NCBI GenBank assembly: GCA_964589725.1
Contig: CAZPUJ010000525.1
Span: 1-22,076, forward strand
Length of the DNA stretch: 22,076 bases
Origin: CAYSHJ01 sp964589725
GTDB taxonomy: Bacteria > Planctomycetota > Planctomycetia > Planctomycetales > Planctomycetaceae
Direction: 5' to 3'
Shown here: piece after piece, positions 13,461 through 22,076 of the stretch
Numbering within the stretch: the first letter of the stretch is position 1
Layout of the letters: the number at the start of each line of letters is the position of its first letter
Made by a program: the position numbers and the translations under genes
Notes under the pieces: model-generated
Told to the model about the DNA's origin: nothing
Database searches by the model: none
What the model saw: only the letters and a program-made list of their open reading frames with translations

Positions 13461-13889
13461 TTACTGTGGTACATCGACTGTGCGTTCTTCCTCAAGTTGC
13501 AACGTGATGATCCCACCGGCATCCTCGATTTGCGACGTGACTTCAATCCAAGCGTGATACAGCACATCGTCGGCGCTCTTCACGATGACGACGCGATCCT
13601 CCGGCCGAGACTTTCCCGCCAGCTTAGCCCTCACGCGTGCCTTCACCTCTGAAACCTTCACCGGATCGCCGTTGATCAGCACCGCATTCCGCTTCAAATC
13701 GACGGTCAGATGCTCGTCCTGTTCCTTCTGCTGTTGAGTCTGTTCGCTCTTCGGAAGAATTTGCGACCGACCGGTGTCCGGCTGCGTCGAGGCACACACC
13801 AGAAAGAACACGATCAAATTAAACGCGATGTCCCCGCTGGCCACAGCCGGAACATCGACAAGCAATTTGGTGGAGCGACGGAACTTCAT
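13461..13889 (-). CDS. ExbD/TolR-like biopolymer transport protein (first copy)
   Basis: A 142-residue protein from ATG 13887-13889; the frame is open upstream to 14000 but that would overlap the ExbB gene and displace the membrane segment. The start KFRRSTKLLVDVPAVASGDIAFNLIVFFLV gives a basic tip followed by one membrane helix with Asp20 in the proton-carrying position. A periplasmic domain follows with DLKRNAVLINGDPV, DRVVIVKSADDVLYHAWIEVTSQIEDAG, the usual ExbD strand-helix pattern. The polar Gln/Glu/Lys linker near 50-60 is longer than in the second copy. It is preceded by the ExbB gene, and both ExbDs share the unusual GDIAFN signature. Confidence 0.91.
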   Translation of the reverse strand: MKFRRSTKLLVDVPAVASGDIAFNLIVFFLVCASTQPDTGRSQILPKSEQTQQQKEQDEHLTVDLKRNAVLINGDPVKVSEVKARVRAKLAGKSRPEDRVVIVKSADDVLYHAWIEVTSQIEDAGGIITLQLEEERTVDVPQ

Positions 13890-13945
13890 CGGAGTCTCAT
13901 CAGTGAAAAGAAGTCGCCGAAGTTGCGAGGCTTCGGGGAAAAAGC

Positions 13946-13965
13946 CAGAACTCTGGCGAGTTCTG
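13946..13965. repeat. Short inverted repeat after the ExbB gene
   Basis: cagaactc (13946-13953) and gagttctg (13958-13965) pair perfectly with a tggc loop. It touches the ExbB stop codon at 13966-13968 and lies about 55 nt before the first ExbD start. There is no T run after it. Confidence 0.85.
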
Positions 13966-14943
13966 CTACGACTGTCCTTCGGCTCCTTCGCGAGCCTCAA
14001 TCGCCAACTGCAATGTCACAGTTTCAATCAGCTCCGTCGCGGTCTCTTCGACTTCGAGGACGAACTGGTTGATGATCCCCGTGAAGTAGTTGTAGCCCGT
14101 GAACGCCGGGATGCCGACGATCAGTCCGAGGGCAGTCGTTAACAACGCTTCCGCGATCCCGTCGGCGGCGGCTTTCACGATGTTCTGCTCGCCAAGCGTT
14201 GCCACGATGTGGTCGAAGCCGTTGACCATGCCGCTGACCGTTCCCAGAAAGCCCAGCATCGGAGCCACACTCGACACGGTCGCCAGGATCGTCAAATGTT
14301 TTTCGAGCGCTGCAACAATGTGGACGCCGTAGTCGTCCATCGCCTTGATAACTTGCTCTTCGACCTTGCCGGAGTCGTAACCCAGCCGCCTCAGCACGAC
14401 AAACTTCCGCAGCCCCGCGGAGAGAATCGCCGCGACCGGCCCCTGCTCCGAATCACACTTCGCGAGTGCCTCCTCGACCTTGTCATCATGCAATAATTCG
14501 GTCACTTGCTGGCGGAGTCCACTGGCATCCGTCGTCAGCATCTTCAAGGTGCGATACCGTTCGATGATGACTCCCGCCGCGAGGATTCCGCAGGCCAGAA
14601 TCGGCCACATGAAAATGCCACCGCGGATCATCAAGCCCATCGCACCGGTGTGGCTAACCTTGTCGAACCAATCCCAAAACCCGATGCCGGAATCGCTGAC
14701 TGTCTCCTCCGCCGGCTTCTCGTCCGACTTTGCGTCCGCAGGCTTGGCATCGCCTTCTGGAGCCGGCTGCCCCGCCGCATCCGAAAAGCCGGGAATGCTC
14801 GGCTTCGCGTTCTTCGCATCAGGCGGAACCGGCTGAGCTGGAGCCGTCGCGGTCGGCGCGGCTTTCTTGATGCCTTGCTTGGCATCGAGCGTGTCCAGCG
14901 GGTCTTGAGTCAACAACGCGAGTACGAGAATCAAATGAGTCAT
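13966..14943 (-). CDS. ExbB/TolQ/MotA-type proton channel protein
   Basis: A 325-residue protein from ATG 14941-14943. It begins with a hydrophobic signal-like segment and a Pro/Ala/Lys-rich exported linker to about residue 85. Three membrane segments follow near 109-127, 217-240 and 263-285. The core motif VAPMLGFLGTVSGMVNGF and the downstream GIAEALLTTALGLIVGIPAF are diagnostic of ExbB/TolQ. The large cytoplasmic part between the first and second helices is present (about 130-215). ExbB forms the pentameric ring that, with ExbD, converts proton motive force into motion. The long N-terminal extension is common in ExbB proteins outside the enterobacterial type. It is 111 bp downstream of the giant protein gene and 77 bp upstream of the first ExbD gene, so it is likely one transcript. 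Confidence 0.93.
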   Translation of the reverse strand: MTHLILVLALLTQDPLDTLDAKQGIKKAAPTATAPAQPVPPDAKNAKPSIPGFSDAAGQPAPEGDAKPADAKSDEKPAEETVSDSGIGFWDWFDKVSHTGAMGLMIRGGIFMWPILACGILAAGVIIERYRTLKMLTTDASGLRQQVTELLHDDKVEEALAKCDSEQGPVAAILSAGLRKFVVLRRLGYDSGKVEEQVIKAMDDYGVHIVAALEKHLTILATVSSVAPMLGFLGTVSGMVNGFDHIVATLGEQNIVKAAADGIAEALLTTALGLIVGIPAFTGYNYFTGIINQFVLEVEETATELIETVTLQLAIEAREGAEGQS

Positions 14944-14970
14944 AGTGGGACAATCTTCGGTGGGATGAAA

Positions 14971-15022
14971 TTCTCAGTGTCCTCCGTGCCTTTGTGGTGA
15001 AACAGACAACTCACCACGGAGG
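14971..15022. repeat. Inverted repeat of the CCTCCGTG/CACGGAGG type
   Basis: The gap between the giant gene and the ExbB gene carries cctccgtg at 14981-14988 with its complement cacggagg at 15015-15022, and gtggtga at 14994-15000 with tcaccac at 15011-15017. The two pairings overlap, so alternative hairpins are possible. Similar 'CACCACGGAGG' repeats are widespread in bacterial intergenic regions. The position allows an effect on ExbB expression. Confidence 0.75.
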
Positions 15023-15054
15023 CTCAGAGTTCACTGAGTGGAAACGCGGAGAGG

Positions 15055-18000
15055 CTATTGGTTCTCGATCGCGTTCGCCTCCGCTTCGAATTGCTGCAAC
15101 ATCTCTGGCAACGCCAGCCGGCCGCGAGCGAATTTGGCGGCTTCGCTCGACGGGTGGTTCCAACGGCAGTTGTTGTAGCGGCGGAAAGCTTCGGAGGTCG
15201 CACCTCCCATGCGGTAGCTCTCGCCGGACCAGAAGAGGGCATCGGGAGCGAGCGCGTCGTCCGCGAAGCTCTTGCCAAACCGGTCGAACGACTTGCCCGC
15301 GTCGGTGTACTTCTTCGCTTTGTAGAAGCACTGGCCGATGCGGAACGCCATCTTCGGCGCGTGCTGGTGGCCGTCGAACTTCTCGATGAACTTCTCGCCG
15401 ACTTGAGCCGCGATCGTGTACTCCTCCGCTTTGTAGAAGTGATCGCTGATGCGGATCATCACGCTGGAGATCAGCGGGCTTTTGGGATACGTGGCAGCGA
15501 GCGTCACATAGGCTTCGAGTGCCGCGTCGAAGTCCCCTTTCTCTTCATAGCACTGAGCCAGCTTGTACTGCGCGTCCGGAGCCAACAAGTGGTCGGCGTA
15601 GTGGTTGATGATCTGCTCATAGGCATCGACCGCATCATCCCACTGGCCCAATTCCTGAGCGAACTGACCGAGCAAGTATTGAATGCGCGGGACATATTTC
15701 GGATCGGGATAATCTTCTATGACCTCATGTAGGATGCGGCGGCCGGCTTCGAGATCGGCTAACTCCTCCTCTTTGCGCGTGAGAGCTTTGTGCGACTTGA
15801 ACAGTTCGAAGAAGCTCTCTGCGATGTGGAACTTGGTTTCGACAGCGAGCCGTTCGTCGTTGAACGCCTTCGAGAACGCAGCGACGAGTCCGTCGGTGCC
15901 GATGACGACCGGGATGGCTTTCTCTGATTCGAGCTTGCCGCTTTCCGTGCTGGCGGCGAGGTCCACGAACGTGACCTTGATCGTGTCACCGAAGTAGCAC
16001 TCGATGACCGGCACATCGGCGTTGAGGTTGCCGGGGGTCGGCTTTTCGTTGGACTTCAGTTGCAGCGAACCGGTGAAGACGCCGCTGTGAGCCAACGTTT
16101 CCTCCAGCTTGACGGTTTCCTGTTCACCGAACTCGGTAGTGATCTCAACGGTGACGTGATCGCGTTCGTCACTGGCGTCTTGATCGGCGTCGGTGACTTG
16201 AAGGTACAGCTTCTCACCGACGTGCAGTTGCGTGATCGGCTTGTCGTAGTCGCGATCGACCACACCGAGCACTCCGTTGCTGATCAAGCGGGCCTGTGCG
16301 ACGACGGTCGGGATCTCCGGCTTCGGCGGCGCGGCGGGTTGGGCCGCGTTCGTAGTTCCGCCTTTAGGCGGTGTTCCCGTCTTCGCCGTGCCGGTGTTCG
16401 GCTTGGTCATCGCAGGATTCGTCGCAGTCTTCGTGGTAGGCGATGCCGTCTTCGTGCCAATGGTTGGTGCGGCAGAAATCTTTGGTGGCTCAGTTCCGCC
16501 TGAAGGCGGGACTACGAGCTTCTTCACATCGGGTCGCCTTTCGTCGGCGTAGGTCGCGATGATCTTGTCTTTCCCCGTGAGGTTCAGCACTCGCGTGACC
16601 AGGCTGCGGTCCTTACCGGAGTTGGTTTGCGAATCGTCGAGCTTGCCGCCGCCAATCAAATTGCGAGGCATCTCGGACGTGAGCGGAATCACATCCGCGC
16701 TGGCTTTGCTGCCGAGTTGCAGAATCACCTGGCCAAGGAAGCGGCCTTCTTCGAGTGCCCAGCGTTCCGCATCAACCGTCTGATAAATACCGAAGTGAGC
16801 GTGTTGGCCACTGACGACACAACGAGCTTCTATCTTCGCTCCGTCGGTTGTGGTCAGCGTGACGAGCACTTCCGACTTGCTGTCCTTCGCCATGTCCGGG
16901 TCGATGACCTCGATCGTCAGCGGAGCCTCGAACGCGACGTGCGCGACGTCTTTGCGATCCTTCGCGTCCGCTTCCTTGAGGTACACGGCCTGCGGGGCAG
17001 TGTTCTGCTTCGGGTTGCCGGGGACGACGCGTGTTTCGACGATCCGAATCTGCGCGGACGTCGGCTTGTTGACATACACGACCGATTCCCGTTTGACCGA
17101 GTGACCAGGGAACGTGTTCTGCGCGTCGAGGTAACGGATGACGATCCGGTCGCCCGGCTTGACCTTCAGTTTGCCGTCGGTGTTGTCTGCCTCGGCAGCG
17201 GACGAGCCGGCCAGGACTGTGTCGATCTCTTTCGTGAACGTGCCGCTGAAATACAGCTCGCGTTCGATGGCCGACAGCTTGATCGGTTCTCCGTCGTTGA
17301 CGGAGACCTCGAATTCGAGCGTGTCTTGGCCGATGGTTGTGTCCAAGTCGTAATCGGTGATCGACACGACGAAGCGTTCGCCCGGATCGGCGCGGACGAC
17401 TGTCTTTTCGATGTTCTGCACCTGACCGTTATCCAGCCGTTGGAAGTCGTAGTTGATCGCTCCAACCGTCGCGTTGAAGTACGTCGCGAACAGTTTTTCA
17501 CTCAGCAACAGCGAGTTCGAGTTCTCGTTCTGCGTGAACTCATCGGTGTAGCCGGCCGTGACGACGTCGCCGCCGGCAATCTCCAGCGTGTTGTTGTTCG
17601 AAAGCTCCAGCACGTCGGAATCGGTCGGGATGTAAAGCCGCTCGGTGTCGTCCGCGGCTTTGCCGGCTTCGACTTTCGAGTGCGCAATCCCTCGGCCACC
17701 GATCTCGACATGATTCACCGCCACCGCATCGCCAAGGTATTCGTTGATCTTGAAGCGGACGTAACGCAGATCGTTCGACGGGAAGCGGAACTCCCACGCT
17801 CCGGGCGTTTGCACGATGCGAGCATCCGTCGCGGGGATGAGCTTCGCAGAACGTAGTTCCATCAGACCGCCGCCGGCAATTGCCGTCGGTTTGATCGACA
17901 GCAATTGCTTGCCTGCCTTGTCGATGATGATCGTGCCGAAGCGGGTGAGCTGCGCGACGGTCCAATTACCGGTATTCGGGACGACGCCCTTCAACATCGT

Positions 18001-21000
18001 ACCGGCACATTCGAGGTCAAAGCTCGAACCTCCGCCACCACCGTGAGCACATTCCAGGAACACGTCGTAGACACCCGGTTGAGCACCGTCGAACTCCCAG
18101 ACGGCGATATCTTCCAGCGCCGCCCAATTGCCGACCTGTGCCGGATTCCGATCCTTGACGACTCCGAACTGTTCGGTCTTCTTGGTGAGCTTGATCGTGT
18201 CGATGCCGAGCACGATTTCCGTGGCCGGTGGTCCCGCGACCTGAGCGACCGCGAGATCTTCCGCAGCCGCGAGATCAAAGTCTGACTTCAGGAACGGGCC
18301 GAGTTGGACTTGCTGCCGATTGATGTCGGAGCGAGCCCAGATCGCTTGTGAGACCTCCGTCGCTTGATTGACGGCGGTGAAGATCGTGACGTCGTGCAAC
18401 CCTTTTTCGAGCCACACATCGACCGTGCGATTGCCCGGCCCGAGCGGCATTTCCAACACTCCGTCAATCGACATCGCGGTCGTCACGCCTTGAATTTGCA
18501 GGCGCGCCGTGCCGGCTTTCGGCTGCACGAGCTTGCCGTACCAGATGACTCCGAACGGCTTCTTCGAGTCCTCCGCATCATCGGCTCGCGACCACAGCAG
18601 GCCGTTGACGACATCTTCTTCCTCGCTCGGCTTGTTGCTCTTCGCAAGCTGTGTGACCTGATCCCAGGTCGTGTAGCCAGTGAAGGAACCCGCATAAACA
18701 CGGCGACGCATCGCCTTGTACTCGTCAAACAAGTTCGCAGCTTTCGGCGATTCAGGATGCGACGCGAGGCGGAACCAAAACTCGCCGTCGTTGCTGCCGA
18801 GCAGTTCGCCGCGAATCGGAATTTGAGCGTCCGGCTTCGGCGACCAGATCTTCACGCGGTTGACCGGGTTGAGGTCTTTCATGTCGATCGTCAGCAGTTT
18901 CGGCACGGCTCCGTCCGGTTCGCTGAGCCAGAACGATTCCCTCTTTTTGTCGATCGACATCAGCGGGCTGTGATCGATCGACGTGTCGCTGGCAAGCGCT
19001 CCGGCCGGCAGTTCGCCAGTCTGAGCGATCCCCTCGAACAGGCCGGTGTGCGGGCCGGTTTCCTTGACCGCCACTTGCACCTGATCGCCGCTGTCGGCAA
19101 TCAACTTAACGAACACCGTGTCCGGTTCGTCGGTCAAATCGCGATCCGGGTCAGTCACTTTGAGGAAGATTTGATTCCCCGGCTTGACCTGATTCTTCGG
19201 CCGGACCTGCGTGCGGCGATTGCGTTCGGTGTCTTGCTCCTGTTCCTCGCGAGCCAGTTTTTGGCTGAAGGTCTCTTCCTTTTCATCGACGATCTTCTGG
19301 CTGGCAACTTCAAACCGCGCGTTCGACGCGATCTTGATCTCGACGTCGGAGAGCGGAACGCTCTTGAACTCTTTCTTGAACTCGTCCGGGTAGTCGCACT
19401 TGATCTGATCCTTGCCGGTGAGCTGCAACACCTTGTCCCGCTTCTTGACCTGACCGAGTGCCGTTTCGAGATCGACGCGGAACAAGCCTTTGCCCGCGCC
19501 GCCGCTCGTCAGATACACGATCTCTTCGTCGCCGCCGGGGATCGTCTTCACGATCACCGGAATCTTGTTGTGTCCGCGGCTGATGCCGAGATCGCTGTCT
19601 TGCACGACGATCGACAACGATTGCCCCGGCGCATGGAACCGCTTGCTGGATCGGCCAAGGCGACCGACCGTCCGCAGCAGATTGAGCTGATCCATGTACC
19701 GCTCTTCCGAGCCGTAAACTTCGGCGAGATTGAACAACGCTTGATTGGCCAGTTCGATGTTCGGCACTCGATCGAGCACGTTGCGGAAGATTTTTCTTGC
19801 TTCGTCCTGATCGCCTCGGCGATGCGCGAGCACTCCGCGCAGAAATTCGGCGCGCACGACGACTTCGGCCTCGCGGCTGGTCGCCAGTTTTTCAAAGACC
19901 GCTTCCGCCTGGTCGTAAACCTTTTGAGCCATGAACGTCTCGCCGATGCCGAACTCCGCTTCGGTTGAGTACGGTGTGTTCGGGTAGCGATTGATAACCG
20001 TCGTGTATTCGGAACGAGCGACGTCGTATCGCTGAGCATTGTAGAAATTTTTGGCCAGGAGCAGTTGCACGCCCGCCTTCGTTTGCACGTCGAACGTGGT
20101 GCTCATGTCGTTCTTGATCAGCCATGAACGCAGCGTGTCTTCGACCTTCTCGAAGTTCTCGTTGCCGCCGGCCGCCATCAAGTTTTGGCAGACGAACAGA
20201 ACGAGATCCACCGGCACTTCGTCGCGATGCGTGTCAAACAGCGTCTTGTTGGCCGTATAGCTTTCGAGCGCAAGCCGCTCGTCACCGAGCCGCAAGTACA
20301 TCGCCGCCTGCAACAGCGGCGCGATCGGCGACTTCTCGTCGATCGTCAGCCCGACCGCGCCGATGCGCGTGTAACACTGGCTGAGGAGGTTGCGGGCCGT
20401 CGCCTTCCGCGGCTCATCGACGTTCGGAATGTTCGTGAGCAACCCGGTCAGCAGCGTCGCTCCACTGATGTAATCCTTGTTCGTCACCTGCTGTTGTGCG
20501 ACCGTCATCAGGTTGTCCCAGCGATACGAATCGGCGTACAGTTTGCGAGTCGCATCGGCGATGATCAGCAGCCGCTTCATCGGCGTCACTTGCGTCAGCT
20601 CCGCCGGCGTCAGCCCTTCGAGGTGATAAATCTGAGCCTGCGACGAACCCCAATCGAAGTTCACATCGCGGACGAGCGCGTAGATTCGTTGCTTGGCCGC
20701 GGCAGGGAGTTCTTTCGTCTTGTCCACTGGTGGCACTCGAACGCCGTTGACGACGTAAAACCAATTCGTCGGATCCCAATTCGCGACCAGGAAGCATTTC
20801 TCCTGCTGCTTGGTCAGCGCGTCGCGAGTCACTCGCTCGACGCTGTCGATGTCCCCTTTTTCGAGGTACGCCATCGCCGCCCATTGAGCGTATCGCGTAT
20901 TGTACGGCGTGTTGGTTTGCAGCATCTCGTTCGCGAACGCGATCTTCTCGTCCGGCGTCTTGAGCAACGCGAAGAGCCGCGCCGCACACTCGGCCGAGTC

Positions 21001-22076
21001 CGCGATCTGCCGGTCCTGAGTCCGCCCAAATTGATAGTACGCCAACGCCTCCGCCTCGAGCTTGTGCCGCAGCAGCGCGTCGCCGATCGTCGCCGAGTAC
21101 GCCCCGTCCTTGCCAAACTTCGCTTGCGATTTCTGTGCGTACTCAAGGACGCGCTTGCAGAGGCTCGCGTCCTTGTGCTGATCGGCGATCATGATCAATC
21201 GCCGCCATTGATCGCCGTTGTTCGCGACCGGCTCTTGAGCGACAAACAAATCGAAAATCTGCTTGCTAATGTCGATCGGCCCGTAATCGCTGACGGAACT
21301 CAACGCTTCGTCGAGATACGACCGGTTCTTCGGGAACCGCTGCGCAAGCAACAGGTACGTCCGTGCCGATTCCTCGCGAGTCTTTACCTGTGGCGGGATG
21401 TGCCGGAAGTAGTAGGCATCCTCGGCCATGAGCTGTTCCCACATCGGCTCCGGCAACGCGGCCAAATGAGTCTGCCGCAACGCCGTCCGAATCTGAGCAT
21501 CCGGCCCGTGATAAATGTTGTGCGTCCACTTCAAATACAATGCGACCAGCGGGTCATCGTTCTGCTTCTTGAGTTCCGCGACCGCGTAGGCGACTCGGTC
21601 CTTGAGGTCTTTGTTGGCCTTCGCCTGATCAATGTACGACTGCAAGTAAGACATAAACGTCGTCATGTGTAGGTTGCGTTTGCGAGCCGCCAAATACCGC
21701 TGCACGTCCTGCTGAAACTCCGCGTCGTTTGTCGTCTGGAACAACAGGTGCGAAAGGATGTTCCACGAATGCCCGTCGTTGCCGGGAACTTGGTCGAGGA
21801 ACTCGCGGCACATCGCCTTGCATTTGGCGTCGTCTTTCATCCGGTCGCGATAGATCGTTAACGCCAGTTCGTGCCGCAGGTAGTACGCGTTGTACTTCGG
21901 GTTCTTTGCCAGCGCGTCTTTGAGCACCGCCTCTGCCTGCGCCCATTGAGCCGGCTCGGCACCAATGTTCTGCACGAAGAGGCTGGCGATGCTGCTCAGC
22001 ATCGGGTTGAACGCCAGCAGCGGCTTGATCATCTCCAGCCCGCGAGCTTTGTCACCGTCGCGAATCAACGCGGTCA
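15055..22076 (-). CDS. Giant TPR / acidic beta-repeat / PA14-like envelope protein (5' end outside window)
   Basis: At least 2,339 residues are visible and the frame is open to the right edge, so the N-terminus is missing. Numbering from the TTG at 22068: residues 1 to about 810 are TPR-like helical pairs. Five beta-sandwich repeats with an acidic DPDRD/DADQD-type loop and a 'G-x-F' ending (e.g. ETGPHTGLFEG) lie near 818-870, 963-1020, 1565-1618, 1717-1770 and 1952-2003. A discoidin-like segment lies near 1040-1100, a PA14-like segment near 1160-1246 (FGVIWYGKLVQP, SIDGVLEMP), and a carbohydrate-binding-like segment near 1320-1413. A Thr/Lys/Pro/Ala linker at 1851-1908 is built on palindromic repeats. 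The C-terminal 250 residues are TPRs resembling YbgF/CpoB and BamD types (GQWDDAVDAYEQIINHY). It is first in the ExbB/ExbD gene run, as YbgF and Pal-like partners are in Tol systems. Role inferred: extracytoplasmic scaffold binding polysaccharide. Confidence 0.85.
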   Translation of the reverse strand, partial: TALIRDGDKARGLEMIKPLLAFNPMLSSIASLFVQNIGAEPAQWAQAEAVLKDALAKNPKYNAYYLRHELALTIYRDRMKDDAKCKAMCREFLDQVPGNDGHSWNILSHLLFQTTNDAEFQQDVQRYLAARKRNLHMTTFMSYLQSYIDQAKANKDLKDRVAYAVAELKKQNDDPLVALYLKWTHNIYHGPDAQIRTALRQTHLAALPEPMWEQLMAEDAYYFRHIPPQVKTREESARTYLLLAQRFPKNRSYLDEALSSVSDYGPIDISKQIFDLFVAQEPVANNGDQWRRLIMIADQHKDASLCKRVLEYAQKSQAKFGKDGAYSATIGDALLRHKLEAEALAYYQFGRTQDRQIADSAECAARLFALLKTPDEKIAFANEMLQTNTPYNTRYAQWAAMAYLEKGDIDSVERVTRDALTKQQEKCFLVANWDPTNWFYVVNGVRVPPVDKTKELPAAAKQRIYALVRDVNFDWGSSQAQIYHLEGLTPAELTQVTPMKRLLIIADATRKLYADSYRWDNLMTVAQQQVTNKDYISGATLLTGLLTNIPNVDEPRKATARNLLSQCYTRIGAVGLTIDEKSPIAPLLQAAMYLRLGDERLALESYTANKTLFDTHRDEVPVDLVLFVCQNLMAAGGNENFEKVEDTLRSWLIKNDMSTTFDVQTKAGVQLLLAKNFYNAQRYDVARSEYTTVINRYPNTPYSTEAEFGIGETFMAQKVYDQAEAVFEKLATSREAEVVVRAEFLRGVLAHRRGDQDEARKIFRNVLDRVPNIELANQALFNLAEVYGSEERYMDQLNLLRTVGRLGRSSKRFHAPGQSLSIVVQDSDLGISRGHNKIPVIVKTIPGGDEEIVYLTSGGAGKGLFRVDLETALGQVKKRDKVLQLTGKDQIKCDYPDEFKKEFKSVPLSDVEIKIASNARFEVASQKIVDEKEETFSQKLAREEQEQDTERNRRTQVRPKNQVKPGNQIFLKVTDPDRDLTDEPDTVFVKLIADSGDQVQVAVKETGPHTGLFEGIAQTGELPAGALASDTSIDHSPLMSIDKKRESFWLSEPDGAVPKLLTIDMKDLNPVNRVKIWSPKPDAQIPIRGELLGSNDGEFWFRLASHPESPKAANLFDEYKAMRRRVYAGSFTGYTTWDQVTQLAKSNKPSEEEDVVNGLLWSRADDAEDSKKPFGVIWYGKLVQPKAGTARLQIQGVTTAMSIDGVLEMPLGPGNRTVDVWLEKGLHDVTIFTAVNQATEVSQAIWARSDINRQQVQLGPFLKSDFDLAAAEDLAVAQVAGPPATEIVLGIDTIKLTKKTEQFGVVKDRNPAQVGNWAALEDIAVWEFDGAQPGVYDVFLECAHGGGGGSSFDLECAGTMLKGVVPNTGNWTVAQLTRFGTIIIDKAGKQLLSIKPTAIAGGGLMELRSAKLIPATDARIVQTPGAWEFRFPSNDLRYVRFKINEYLGDAVAVNHVEIGGRGIAHSKVEAGKAADDTERLYIPTDSDVLELSNNNTLEIAGGDVVTAGYTDEFTQNENSNSLLLSEKLFATYFNATVGAINYDFQRLDNGQVQNIEKTVVRADPGERFVVSITDYDLDTTIGQDTLEFEVSVNDGEPIKLSAIERELYFSGTFTKEIDTVLAGSSAAEADNTDGKLKVKPGDRIVIRYLDAQNTFPGHSVKRESVVYVNKPTSAQIRIVETRVVPGNPKQNTAPQAVYLKEADAKDRKDVAHVAFEAPLTIEVIDPDMAKDSKSEVLVTLTTTDGAKIEARCVVSGQHAHFGIYQTVDAERWALEEGRFLGQVILQLGSKASADVIPLTSEMPRNLIGGGKLDDSQTNSGKDRSLVTRVLNLTGKDKIIATYADERRPDVKKLVVPPSGGTEPPKISAAPTIGTKTASPTTKTATNPAMTKPNTGTAKTGTPPKGGTTNAAQPAAPPKPEIPTVVAQARLISNGVLGVVDRDYDKPITQLHVGEKLYLQVTDADQDASDERDHVTVEITTEFGEQETVKLEETLAHSGVFTGSLQLKSNEKPTPGNLNADVPVIECYFGDTIKVTFVDLAASTESGKLESEKAIPVVIGTDGLVAAFSKAFNDERLAVETKFHIAESFFELFKSHKALTRKEEELADLEAGRRILHEVIEDYPDPKYVPRIQYLLGQFAQELGQWDDAVDAYEQIINHYADHLLAPDAQYKLAQCYEEKGDFDAALEAYVTLAATYPKSPLISSVMIRISDHFYKAEEYTIAAQVGEKFIEKFDGHQHAPKMAFRIGQCFYKAKKYTDAGKSFDRFGKSFADDALAPDALFWSGESYRMGGATSEAFRRYNNCRWNHPSSEAAKFARGRLALPEMLQQFEAEANAIENQ
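16348..16518. repeat. Paired palindromic repeats inserted in frame in the giant gene (CCGCCTTTAGGCGG family)
   Basis: Arms 16348-16371 and about 16496-16518 pair with two or three mismatches. They share their core, gtagttccgcctttaggcgg, with the element at 12031-12114. The space between them, 124 nt, encodes a low-complexity Thr/Lys/Ala/Pro linker. The arms encode VVPPSGGTEPP and TPPKGGTTN. The reading frame stays open. Confidence 0.9.

Noticed and set aside
18364..19968. 534-codon open frame on the plus strand
   Set aside because: It lies wholly antisense to the giant TPR/beta-repeat gene, has biased Arg/Val/Asp-rich composition typical of a GC-rich complement frame, and shows no domain.
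20185..21672. 495-codon open frame on the plus strand
   Set aside because: Antisense to the TPR part of the giant gene; Arg-rich and without recognisable motifs.

Overview
The window looks like chromosomal DNA of a Planctomycetota bacterium. Two proteins have the planctomycete layout of a cytochrome-like CxxCH domain followed by DUF1549 (PSCyt2) and DUF1553 (PSD1). There is also a large DUF4175-like membrane protein, a DUF4159 protein, a trace of an ISAzo13/Rhodopirellula-type transposase, and many GC-rich palindromic repeats both between and inside genes. I saw no rRNA, tRNA or CRISPR array. The exact genus cannot be read from the sequence.

Layout: (1) 1-2261, minus strand: most of a DUF4175-like membrane-anchored protein that runs off the left edge in a 15-bp tandem repeat. 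(2) 2262-2916: no intact gene, but the 3' end of an ISAzo13-type transposase abutting the 3' end of a clan AA aspartic protease gene. (3) 2923-6258, plus strand: a PfkB-type sugar kinase and a compact CxxCH/DUF1549/DUF1553 protein. (4) 6442-22076, minus strand: a long run of co-oriented genes. In transcription order these are a giant TPR/beta-sandwich protein (5' end outside the window), ExbB/TolQ-like, ExbD/TolR-like, a second ExbD/TolR-like, a small single-pass membrane protein, a multi-pass DUF4159 protein, a Tat-exported helical protein of unknown function, and a second CxxCH/DUF1549/DUF1553 protein.

How the genes may work together: ExbB with two ExbD proteins would form a proton-driven inner-membrane motor. 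The giant protein has TPR arrays at both ends and five acidic beta repeats, a PA14-like region and a carbohydrate-binding-like region between them, so it is a good candidate for the envelope partner. The DUF4159 protein, the small membrane protein and the exported pair at the end of the run may belong to the same machine. This is inference from gene order and domain content. The DUF4175-like gene lies on the same strand but is cut off from the run by the plus-strand block and the pseudogene patch.

The second theme is palindromic repeats. At least four have been taken into reading frames without breaking them: two in the cytochrome-like gene at 6442-8940, one in the DUF4159 gene, and one pair in the giant gene. 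Others fill the gaps between the motor genes.
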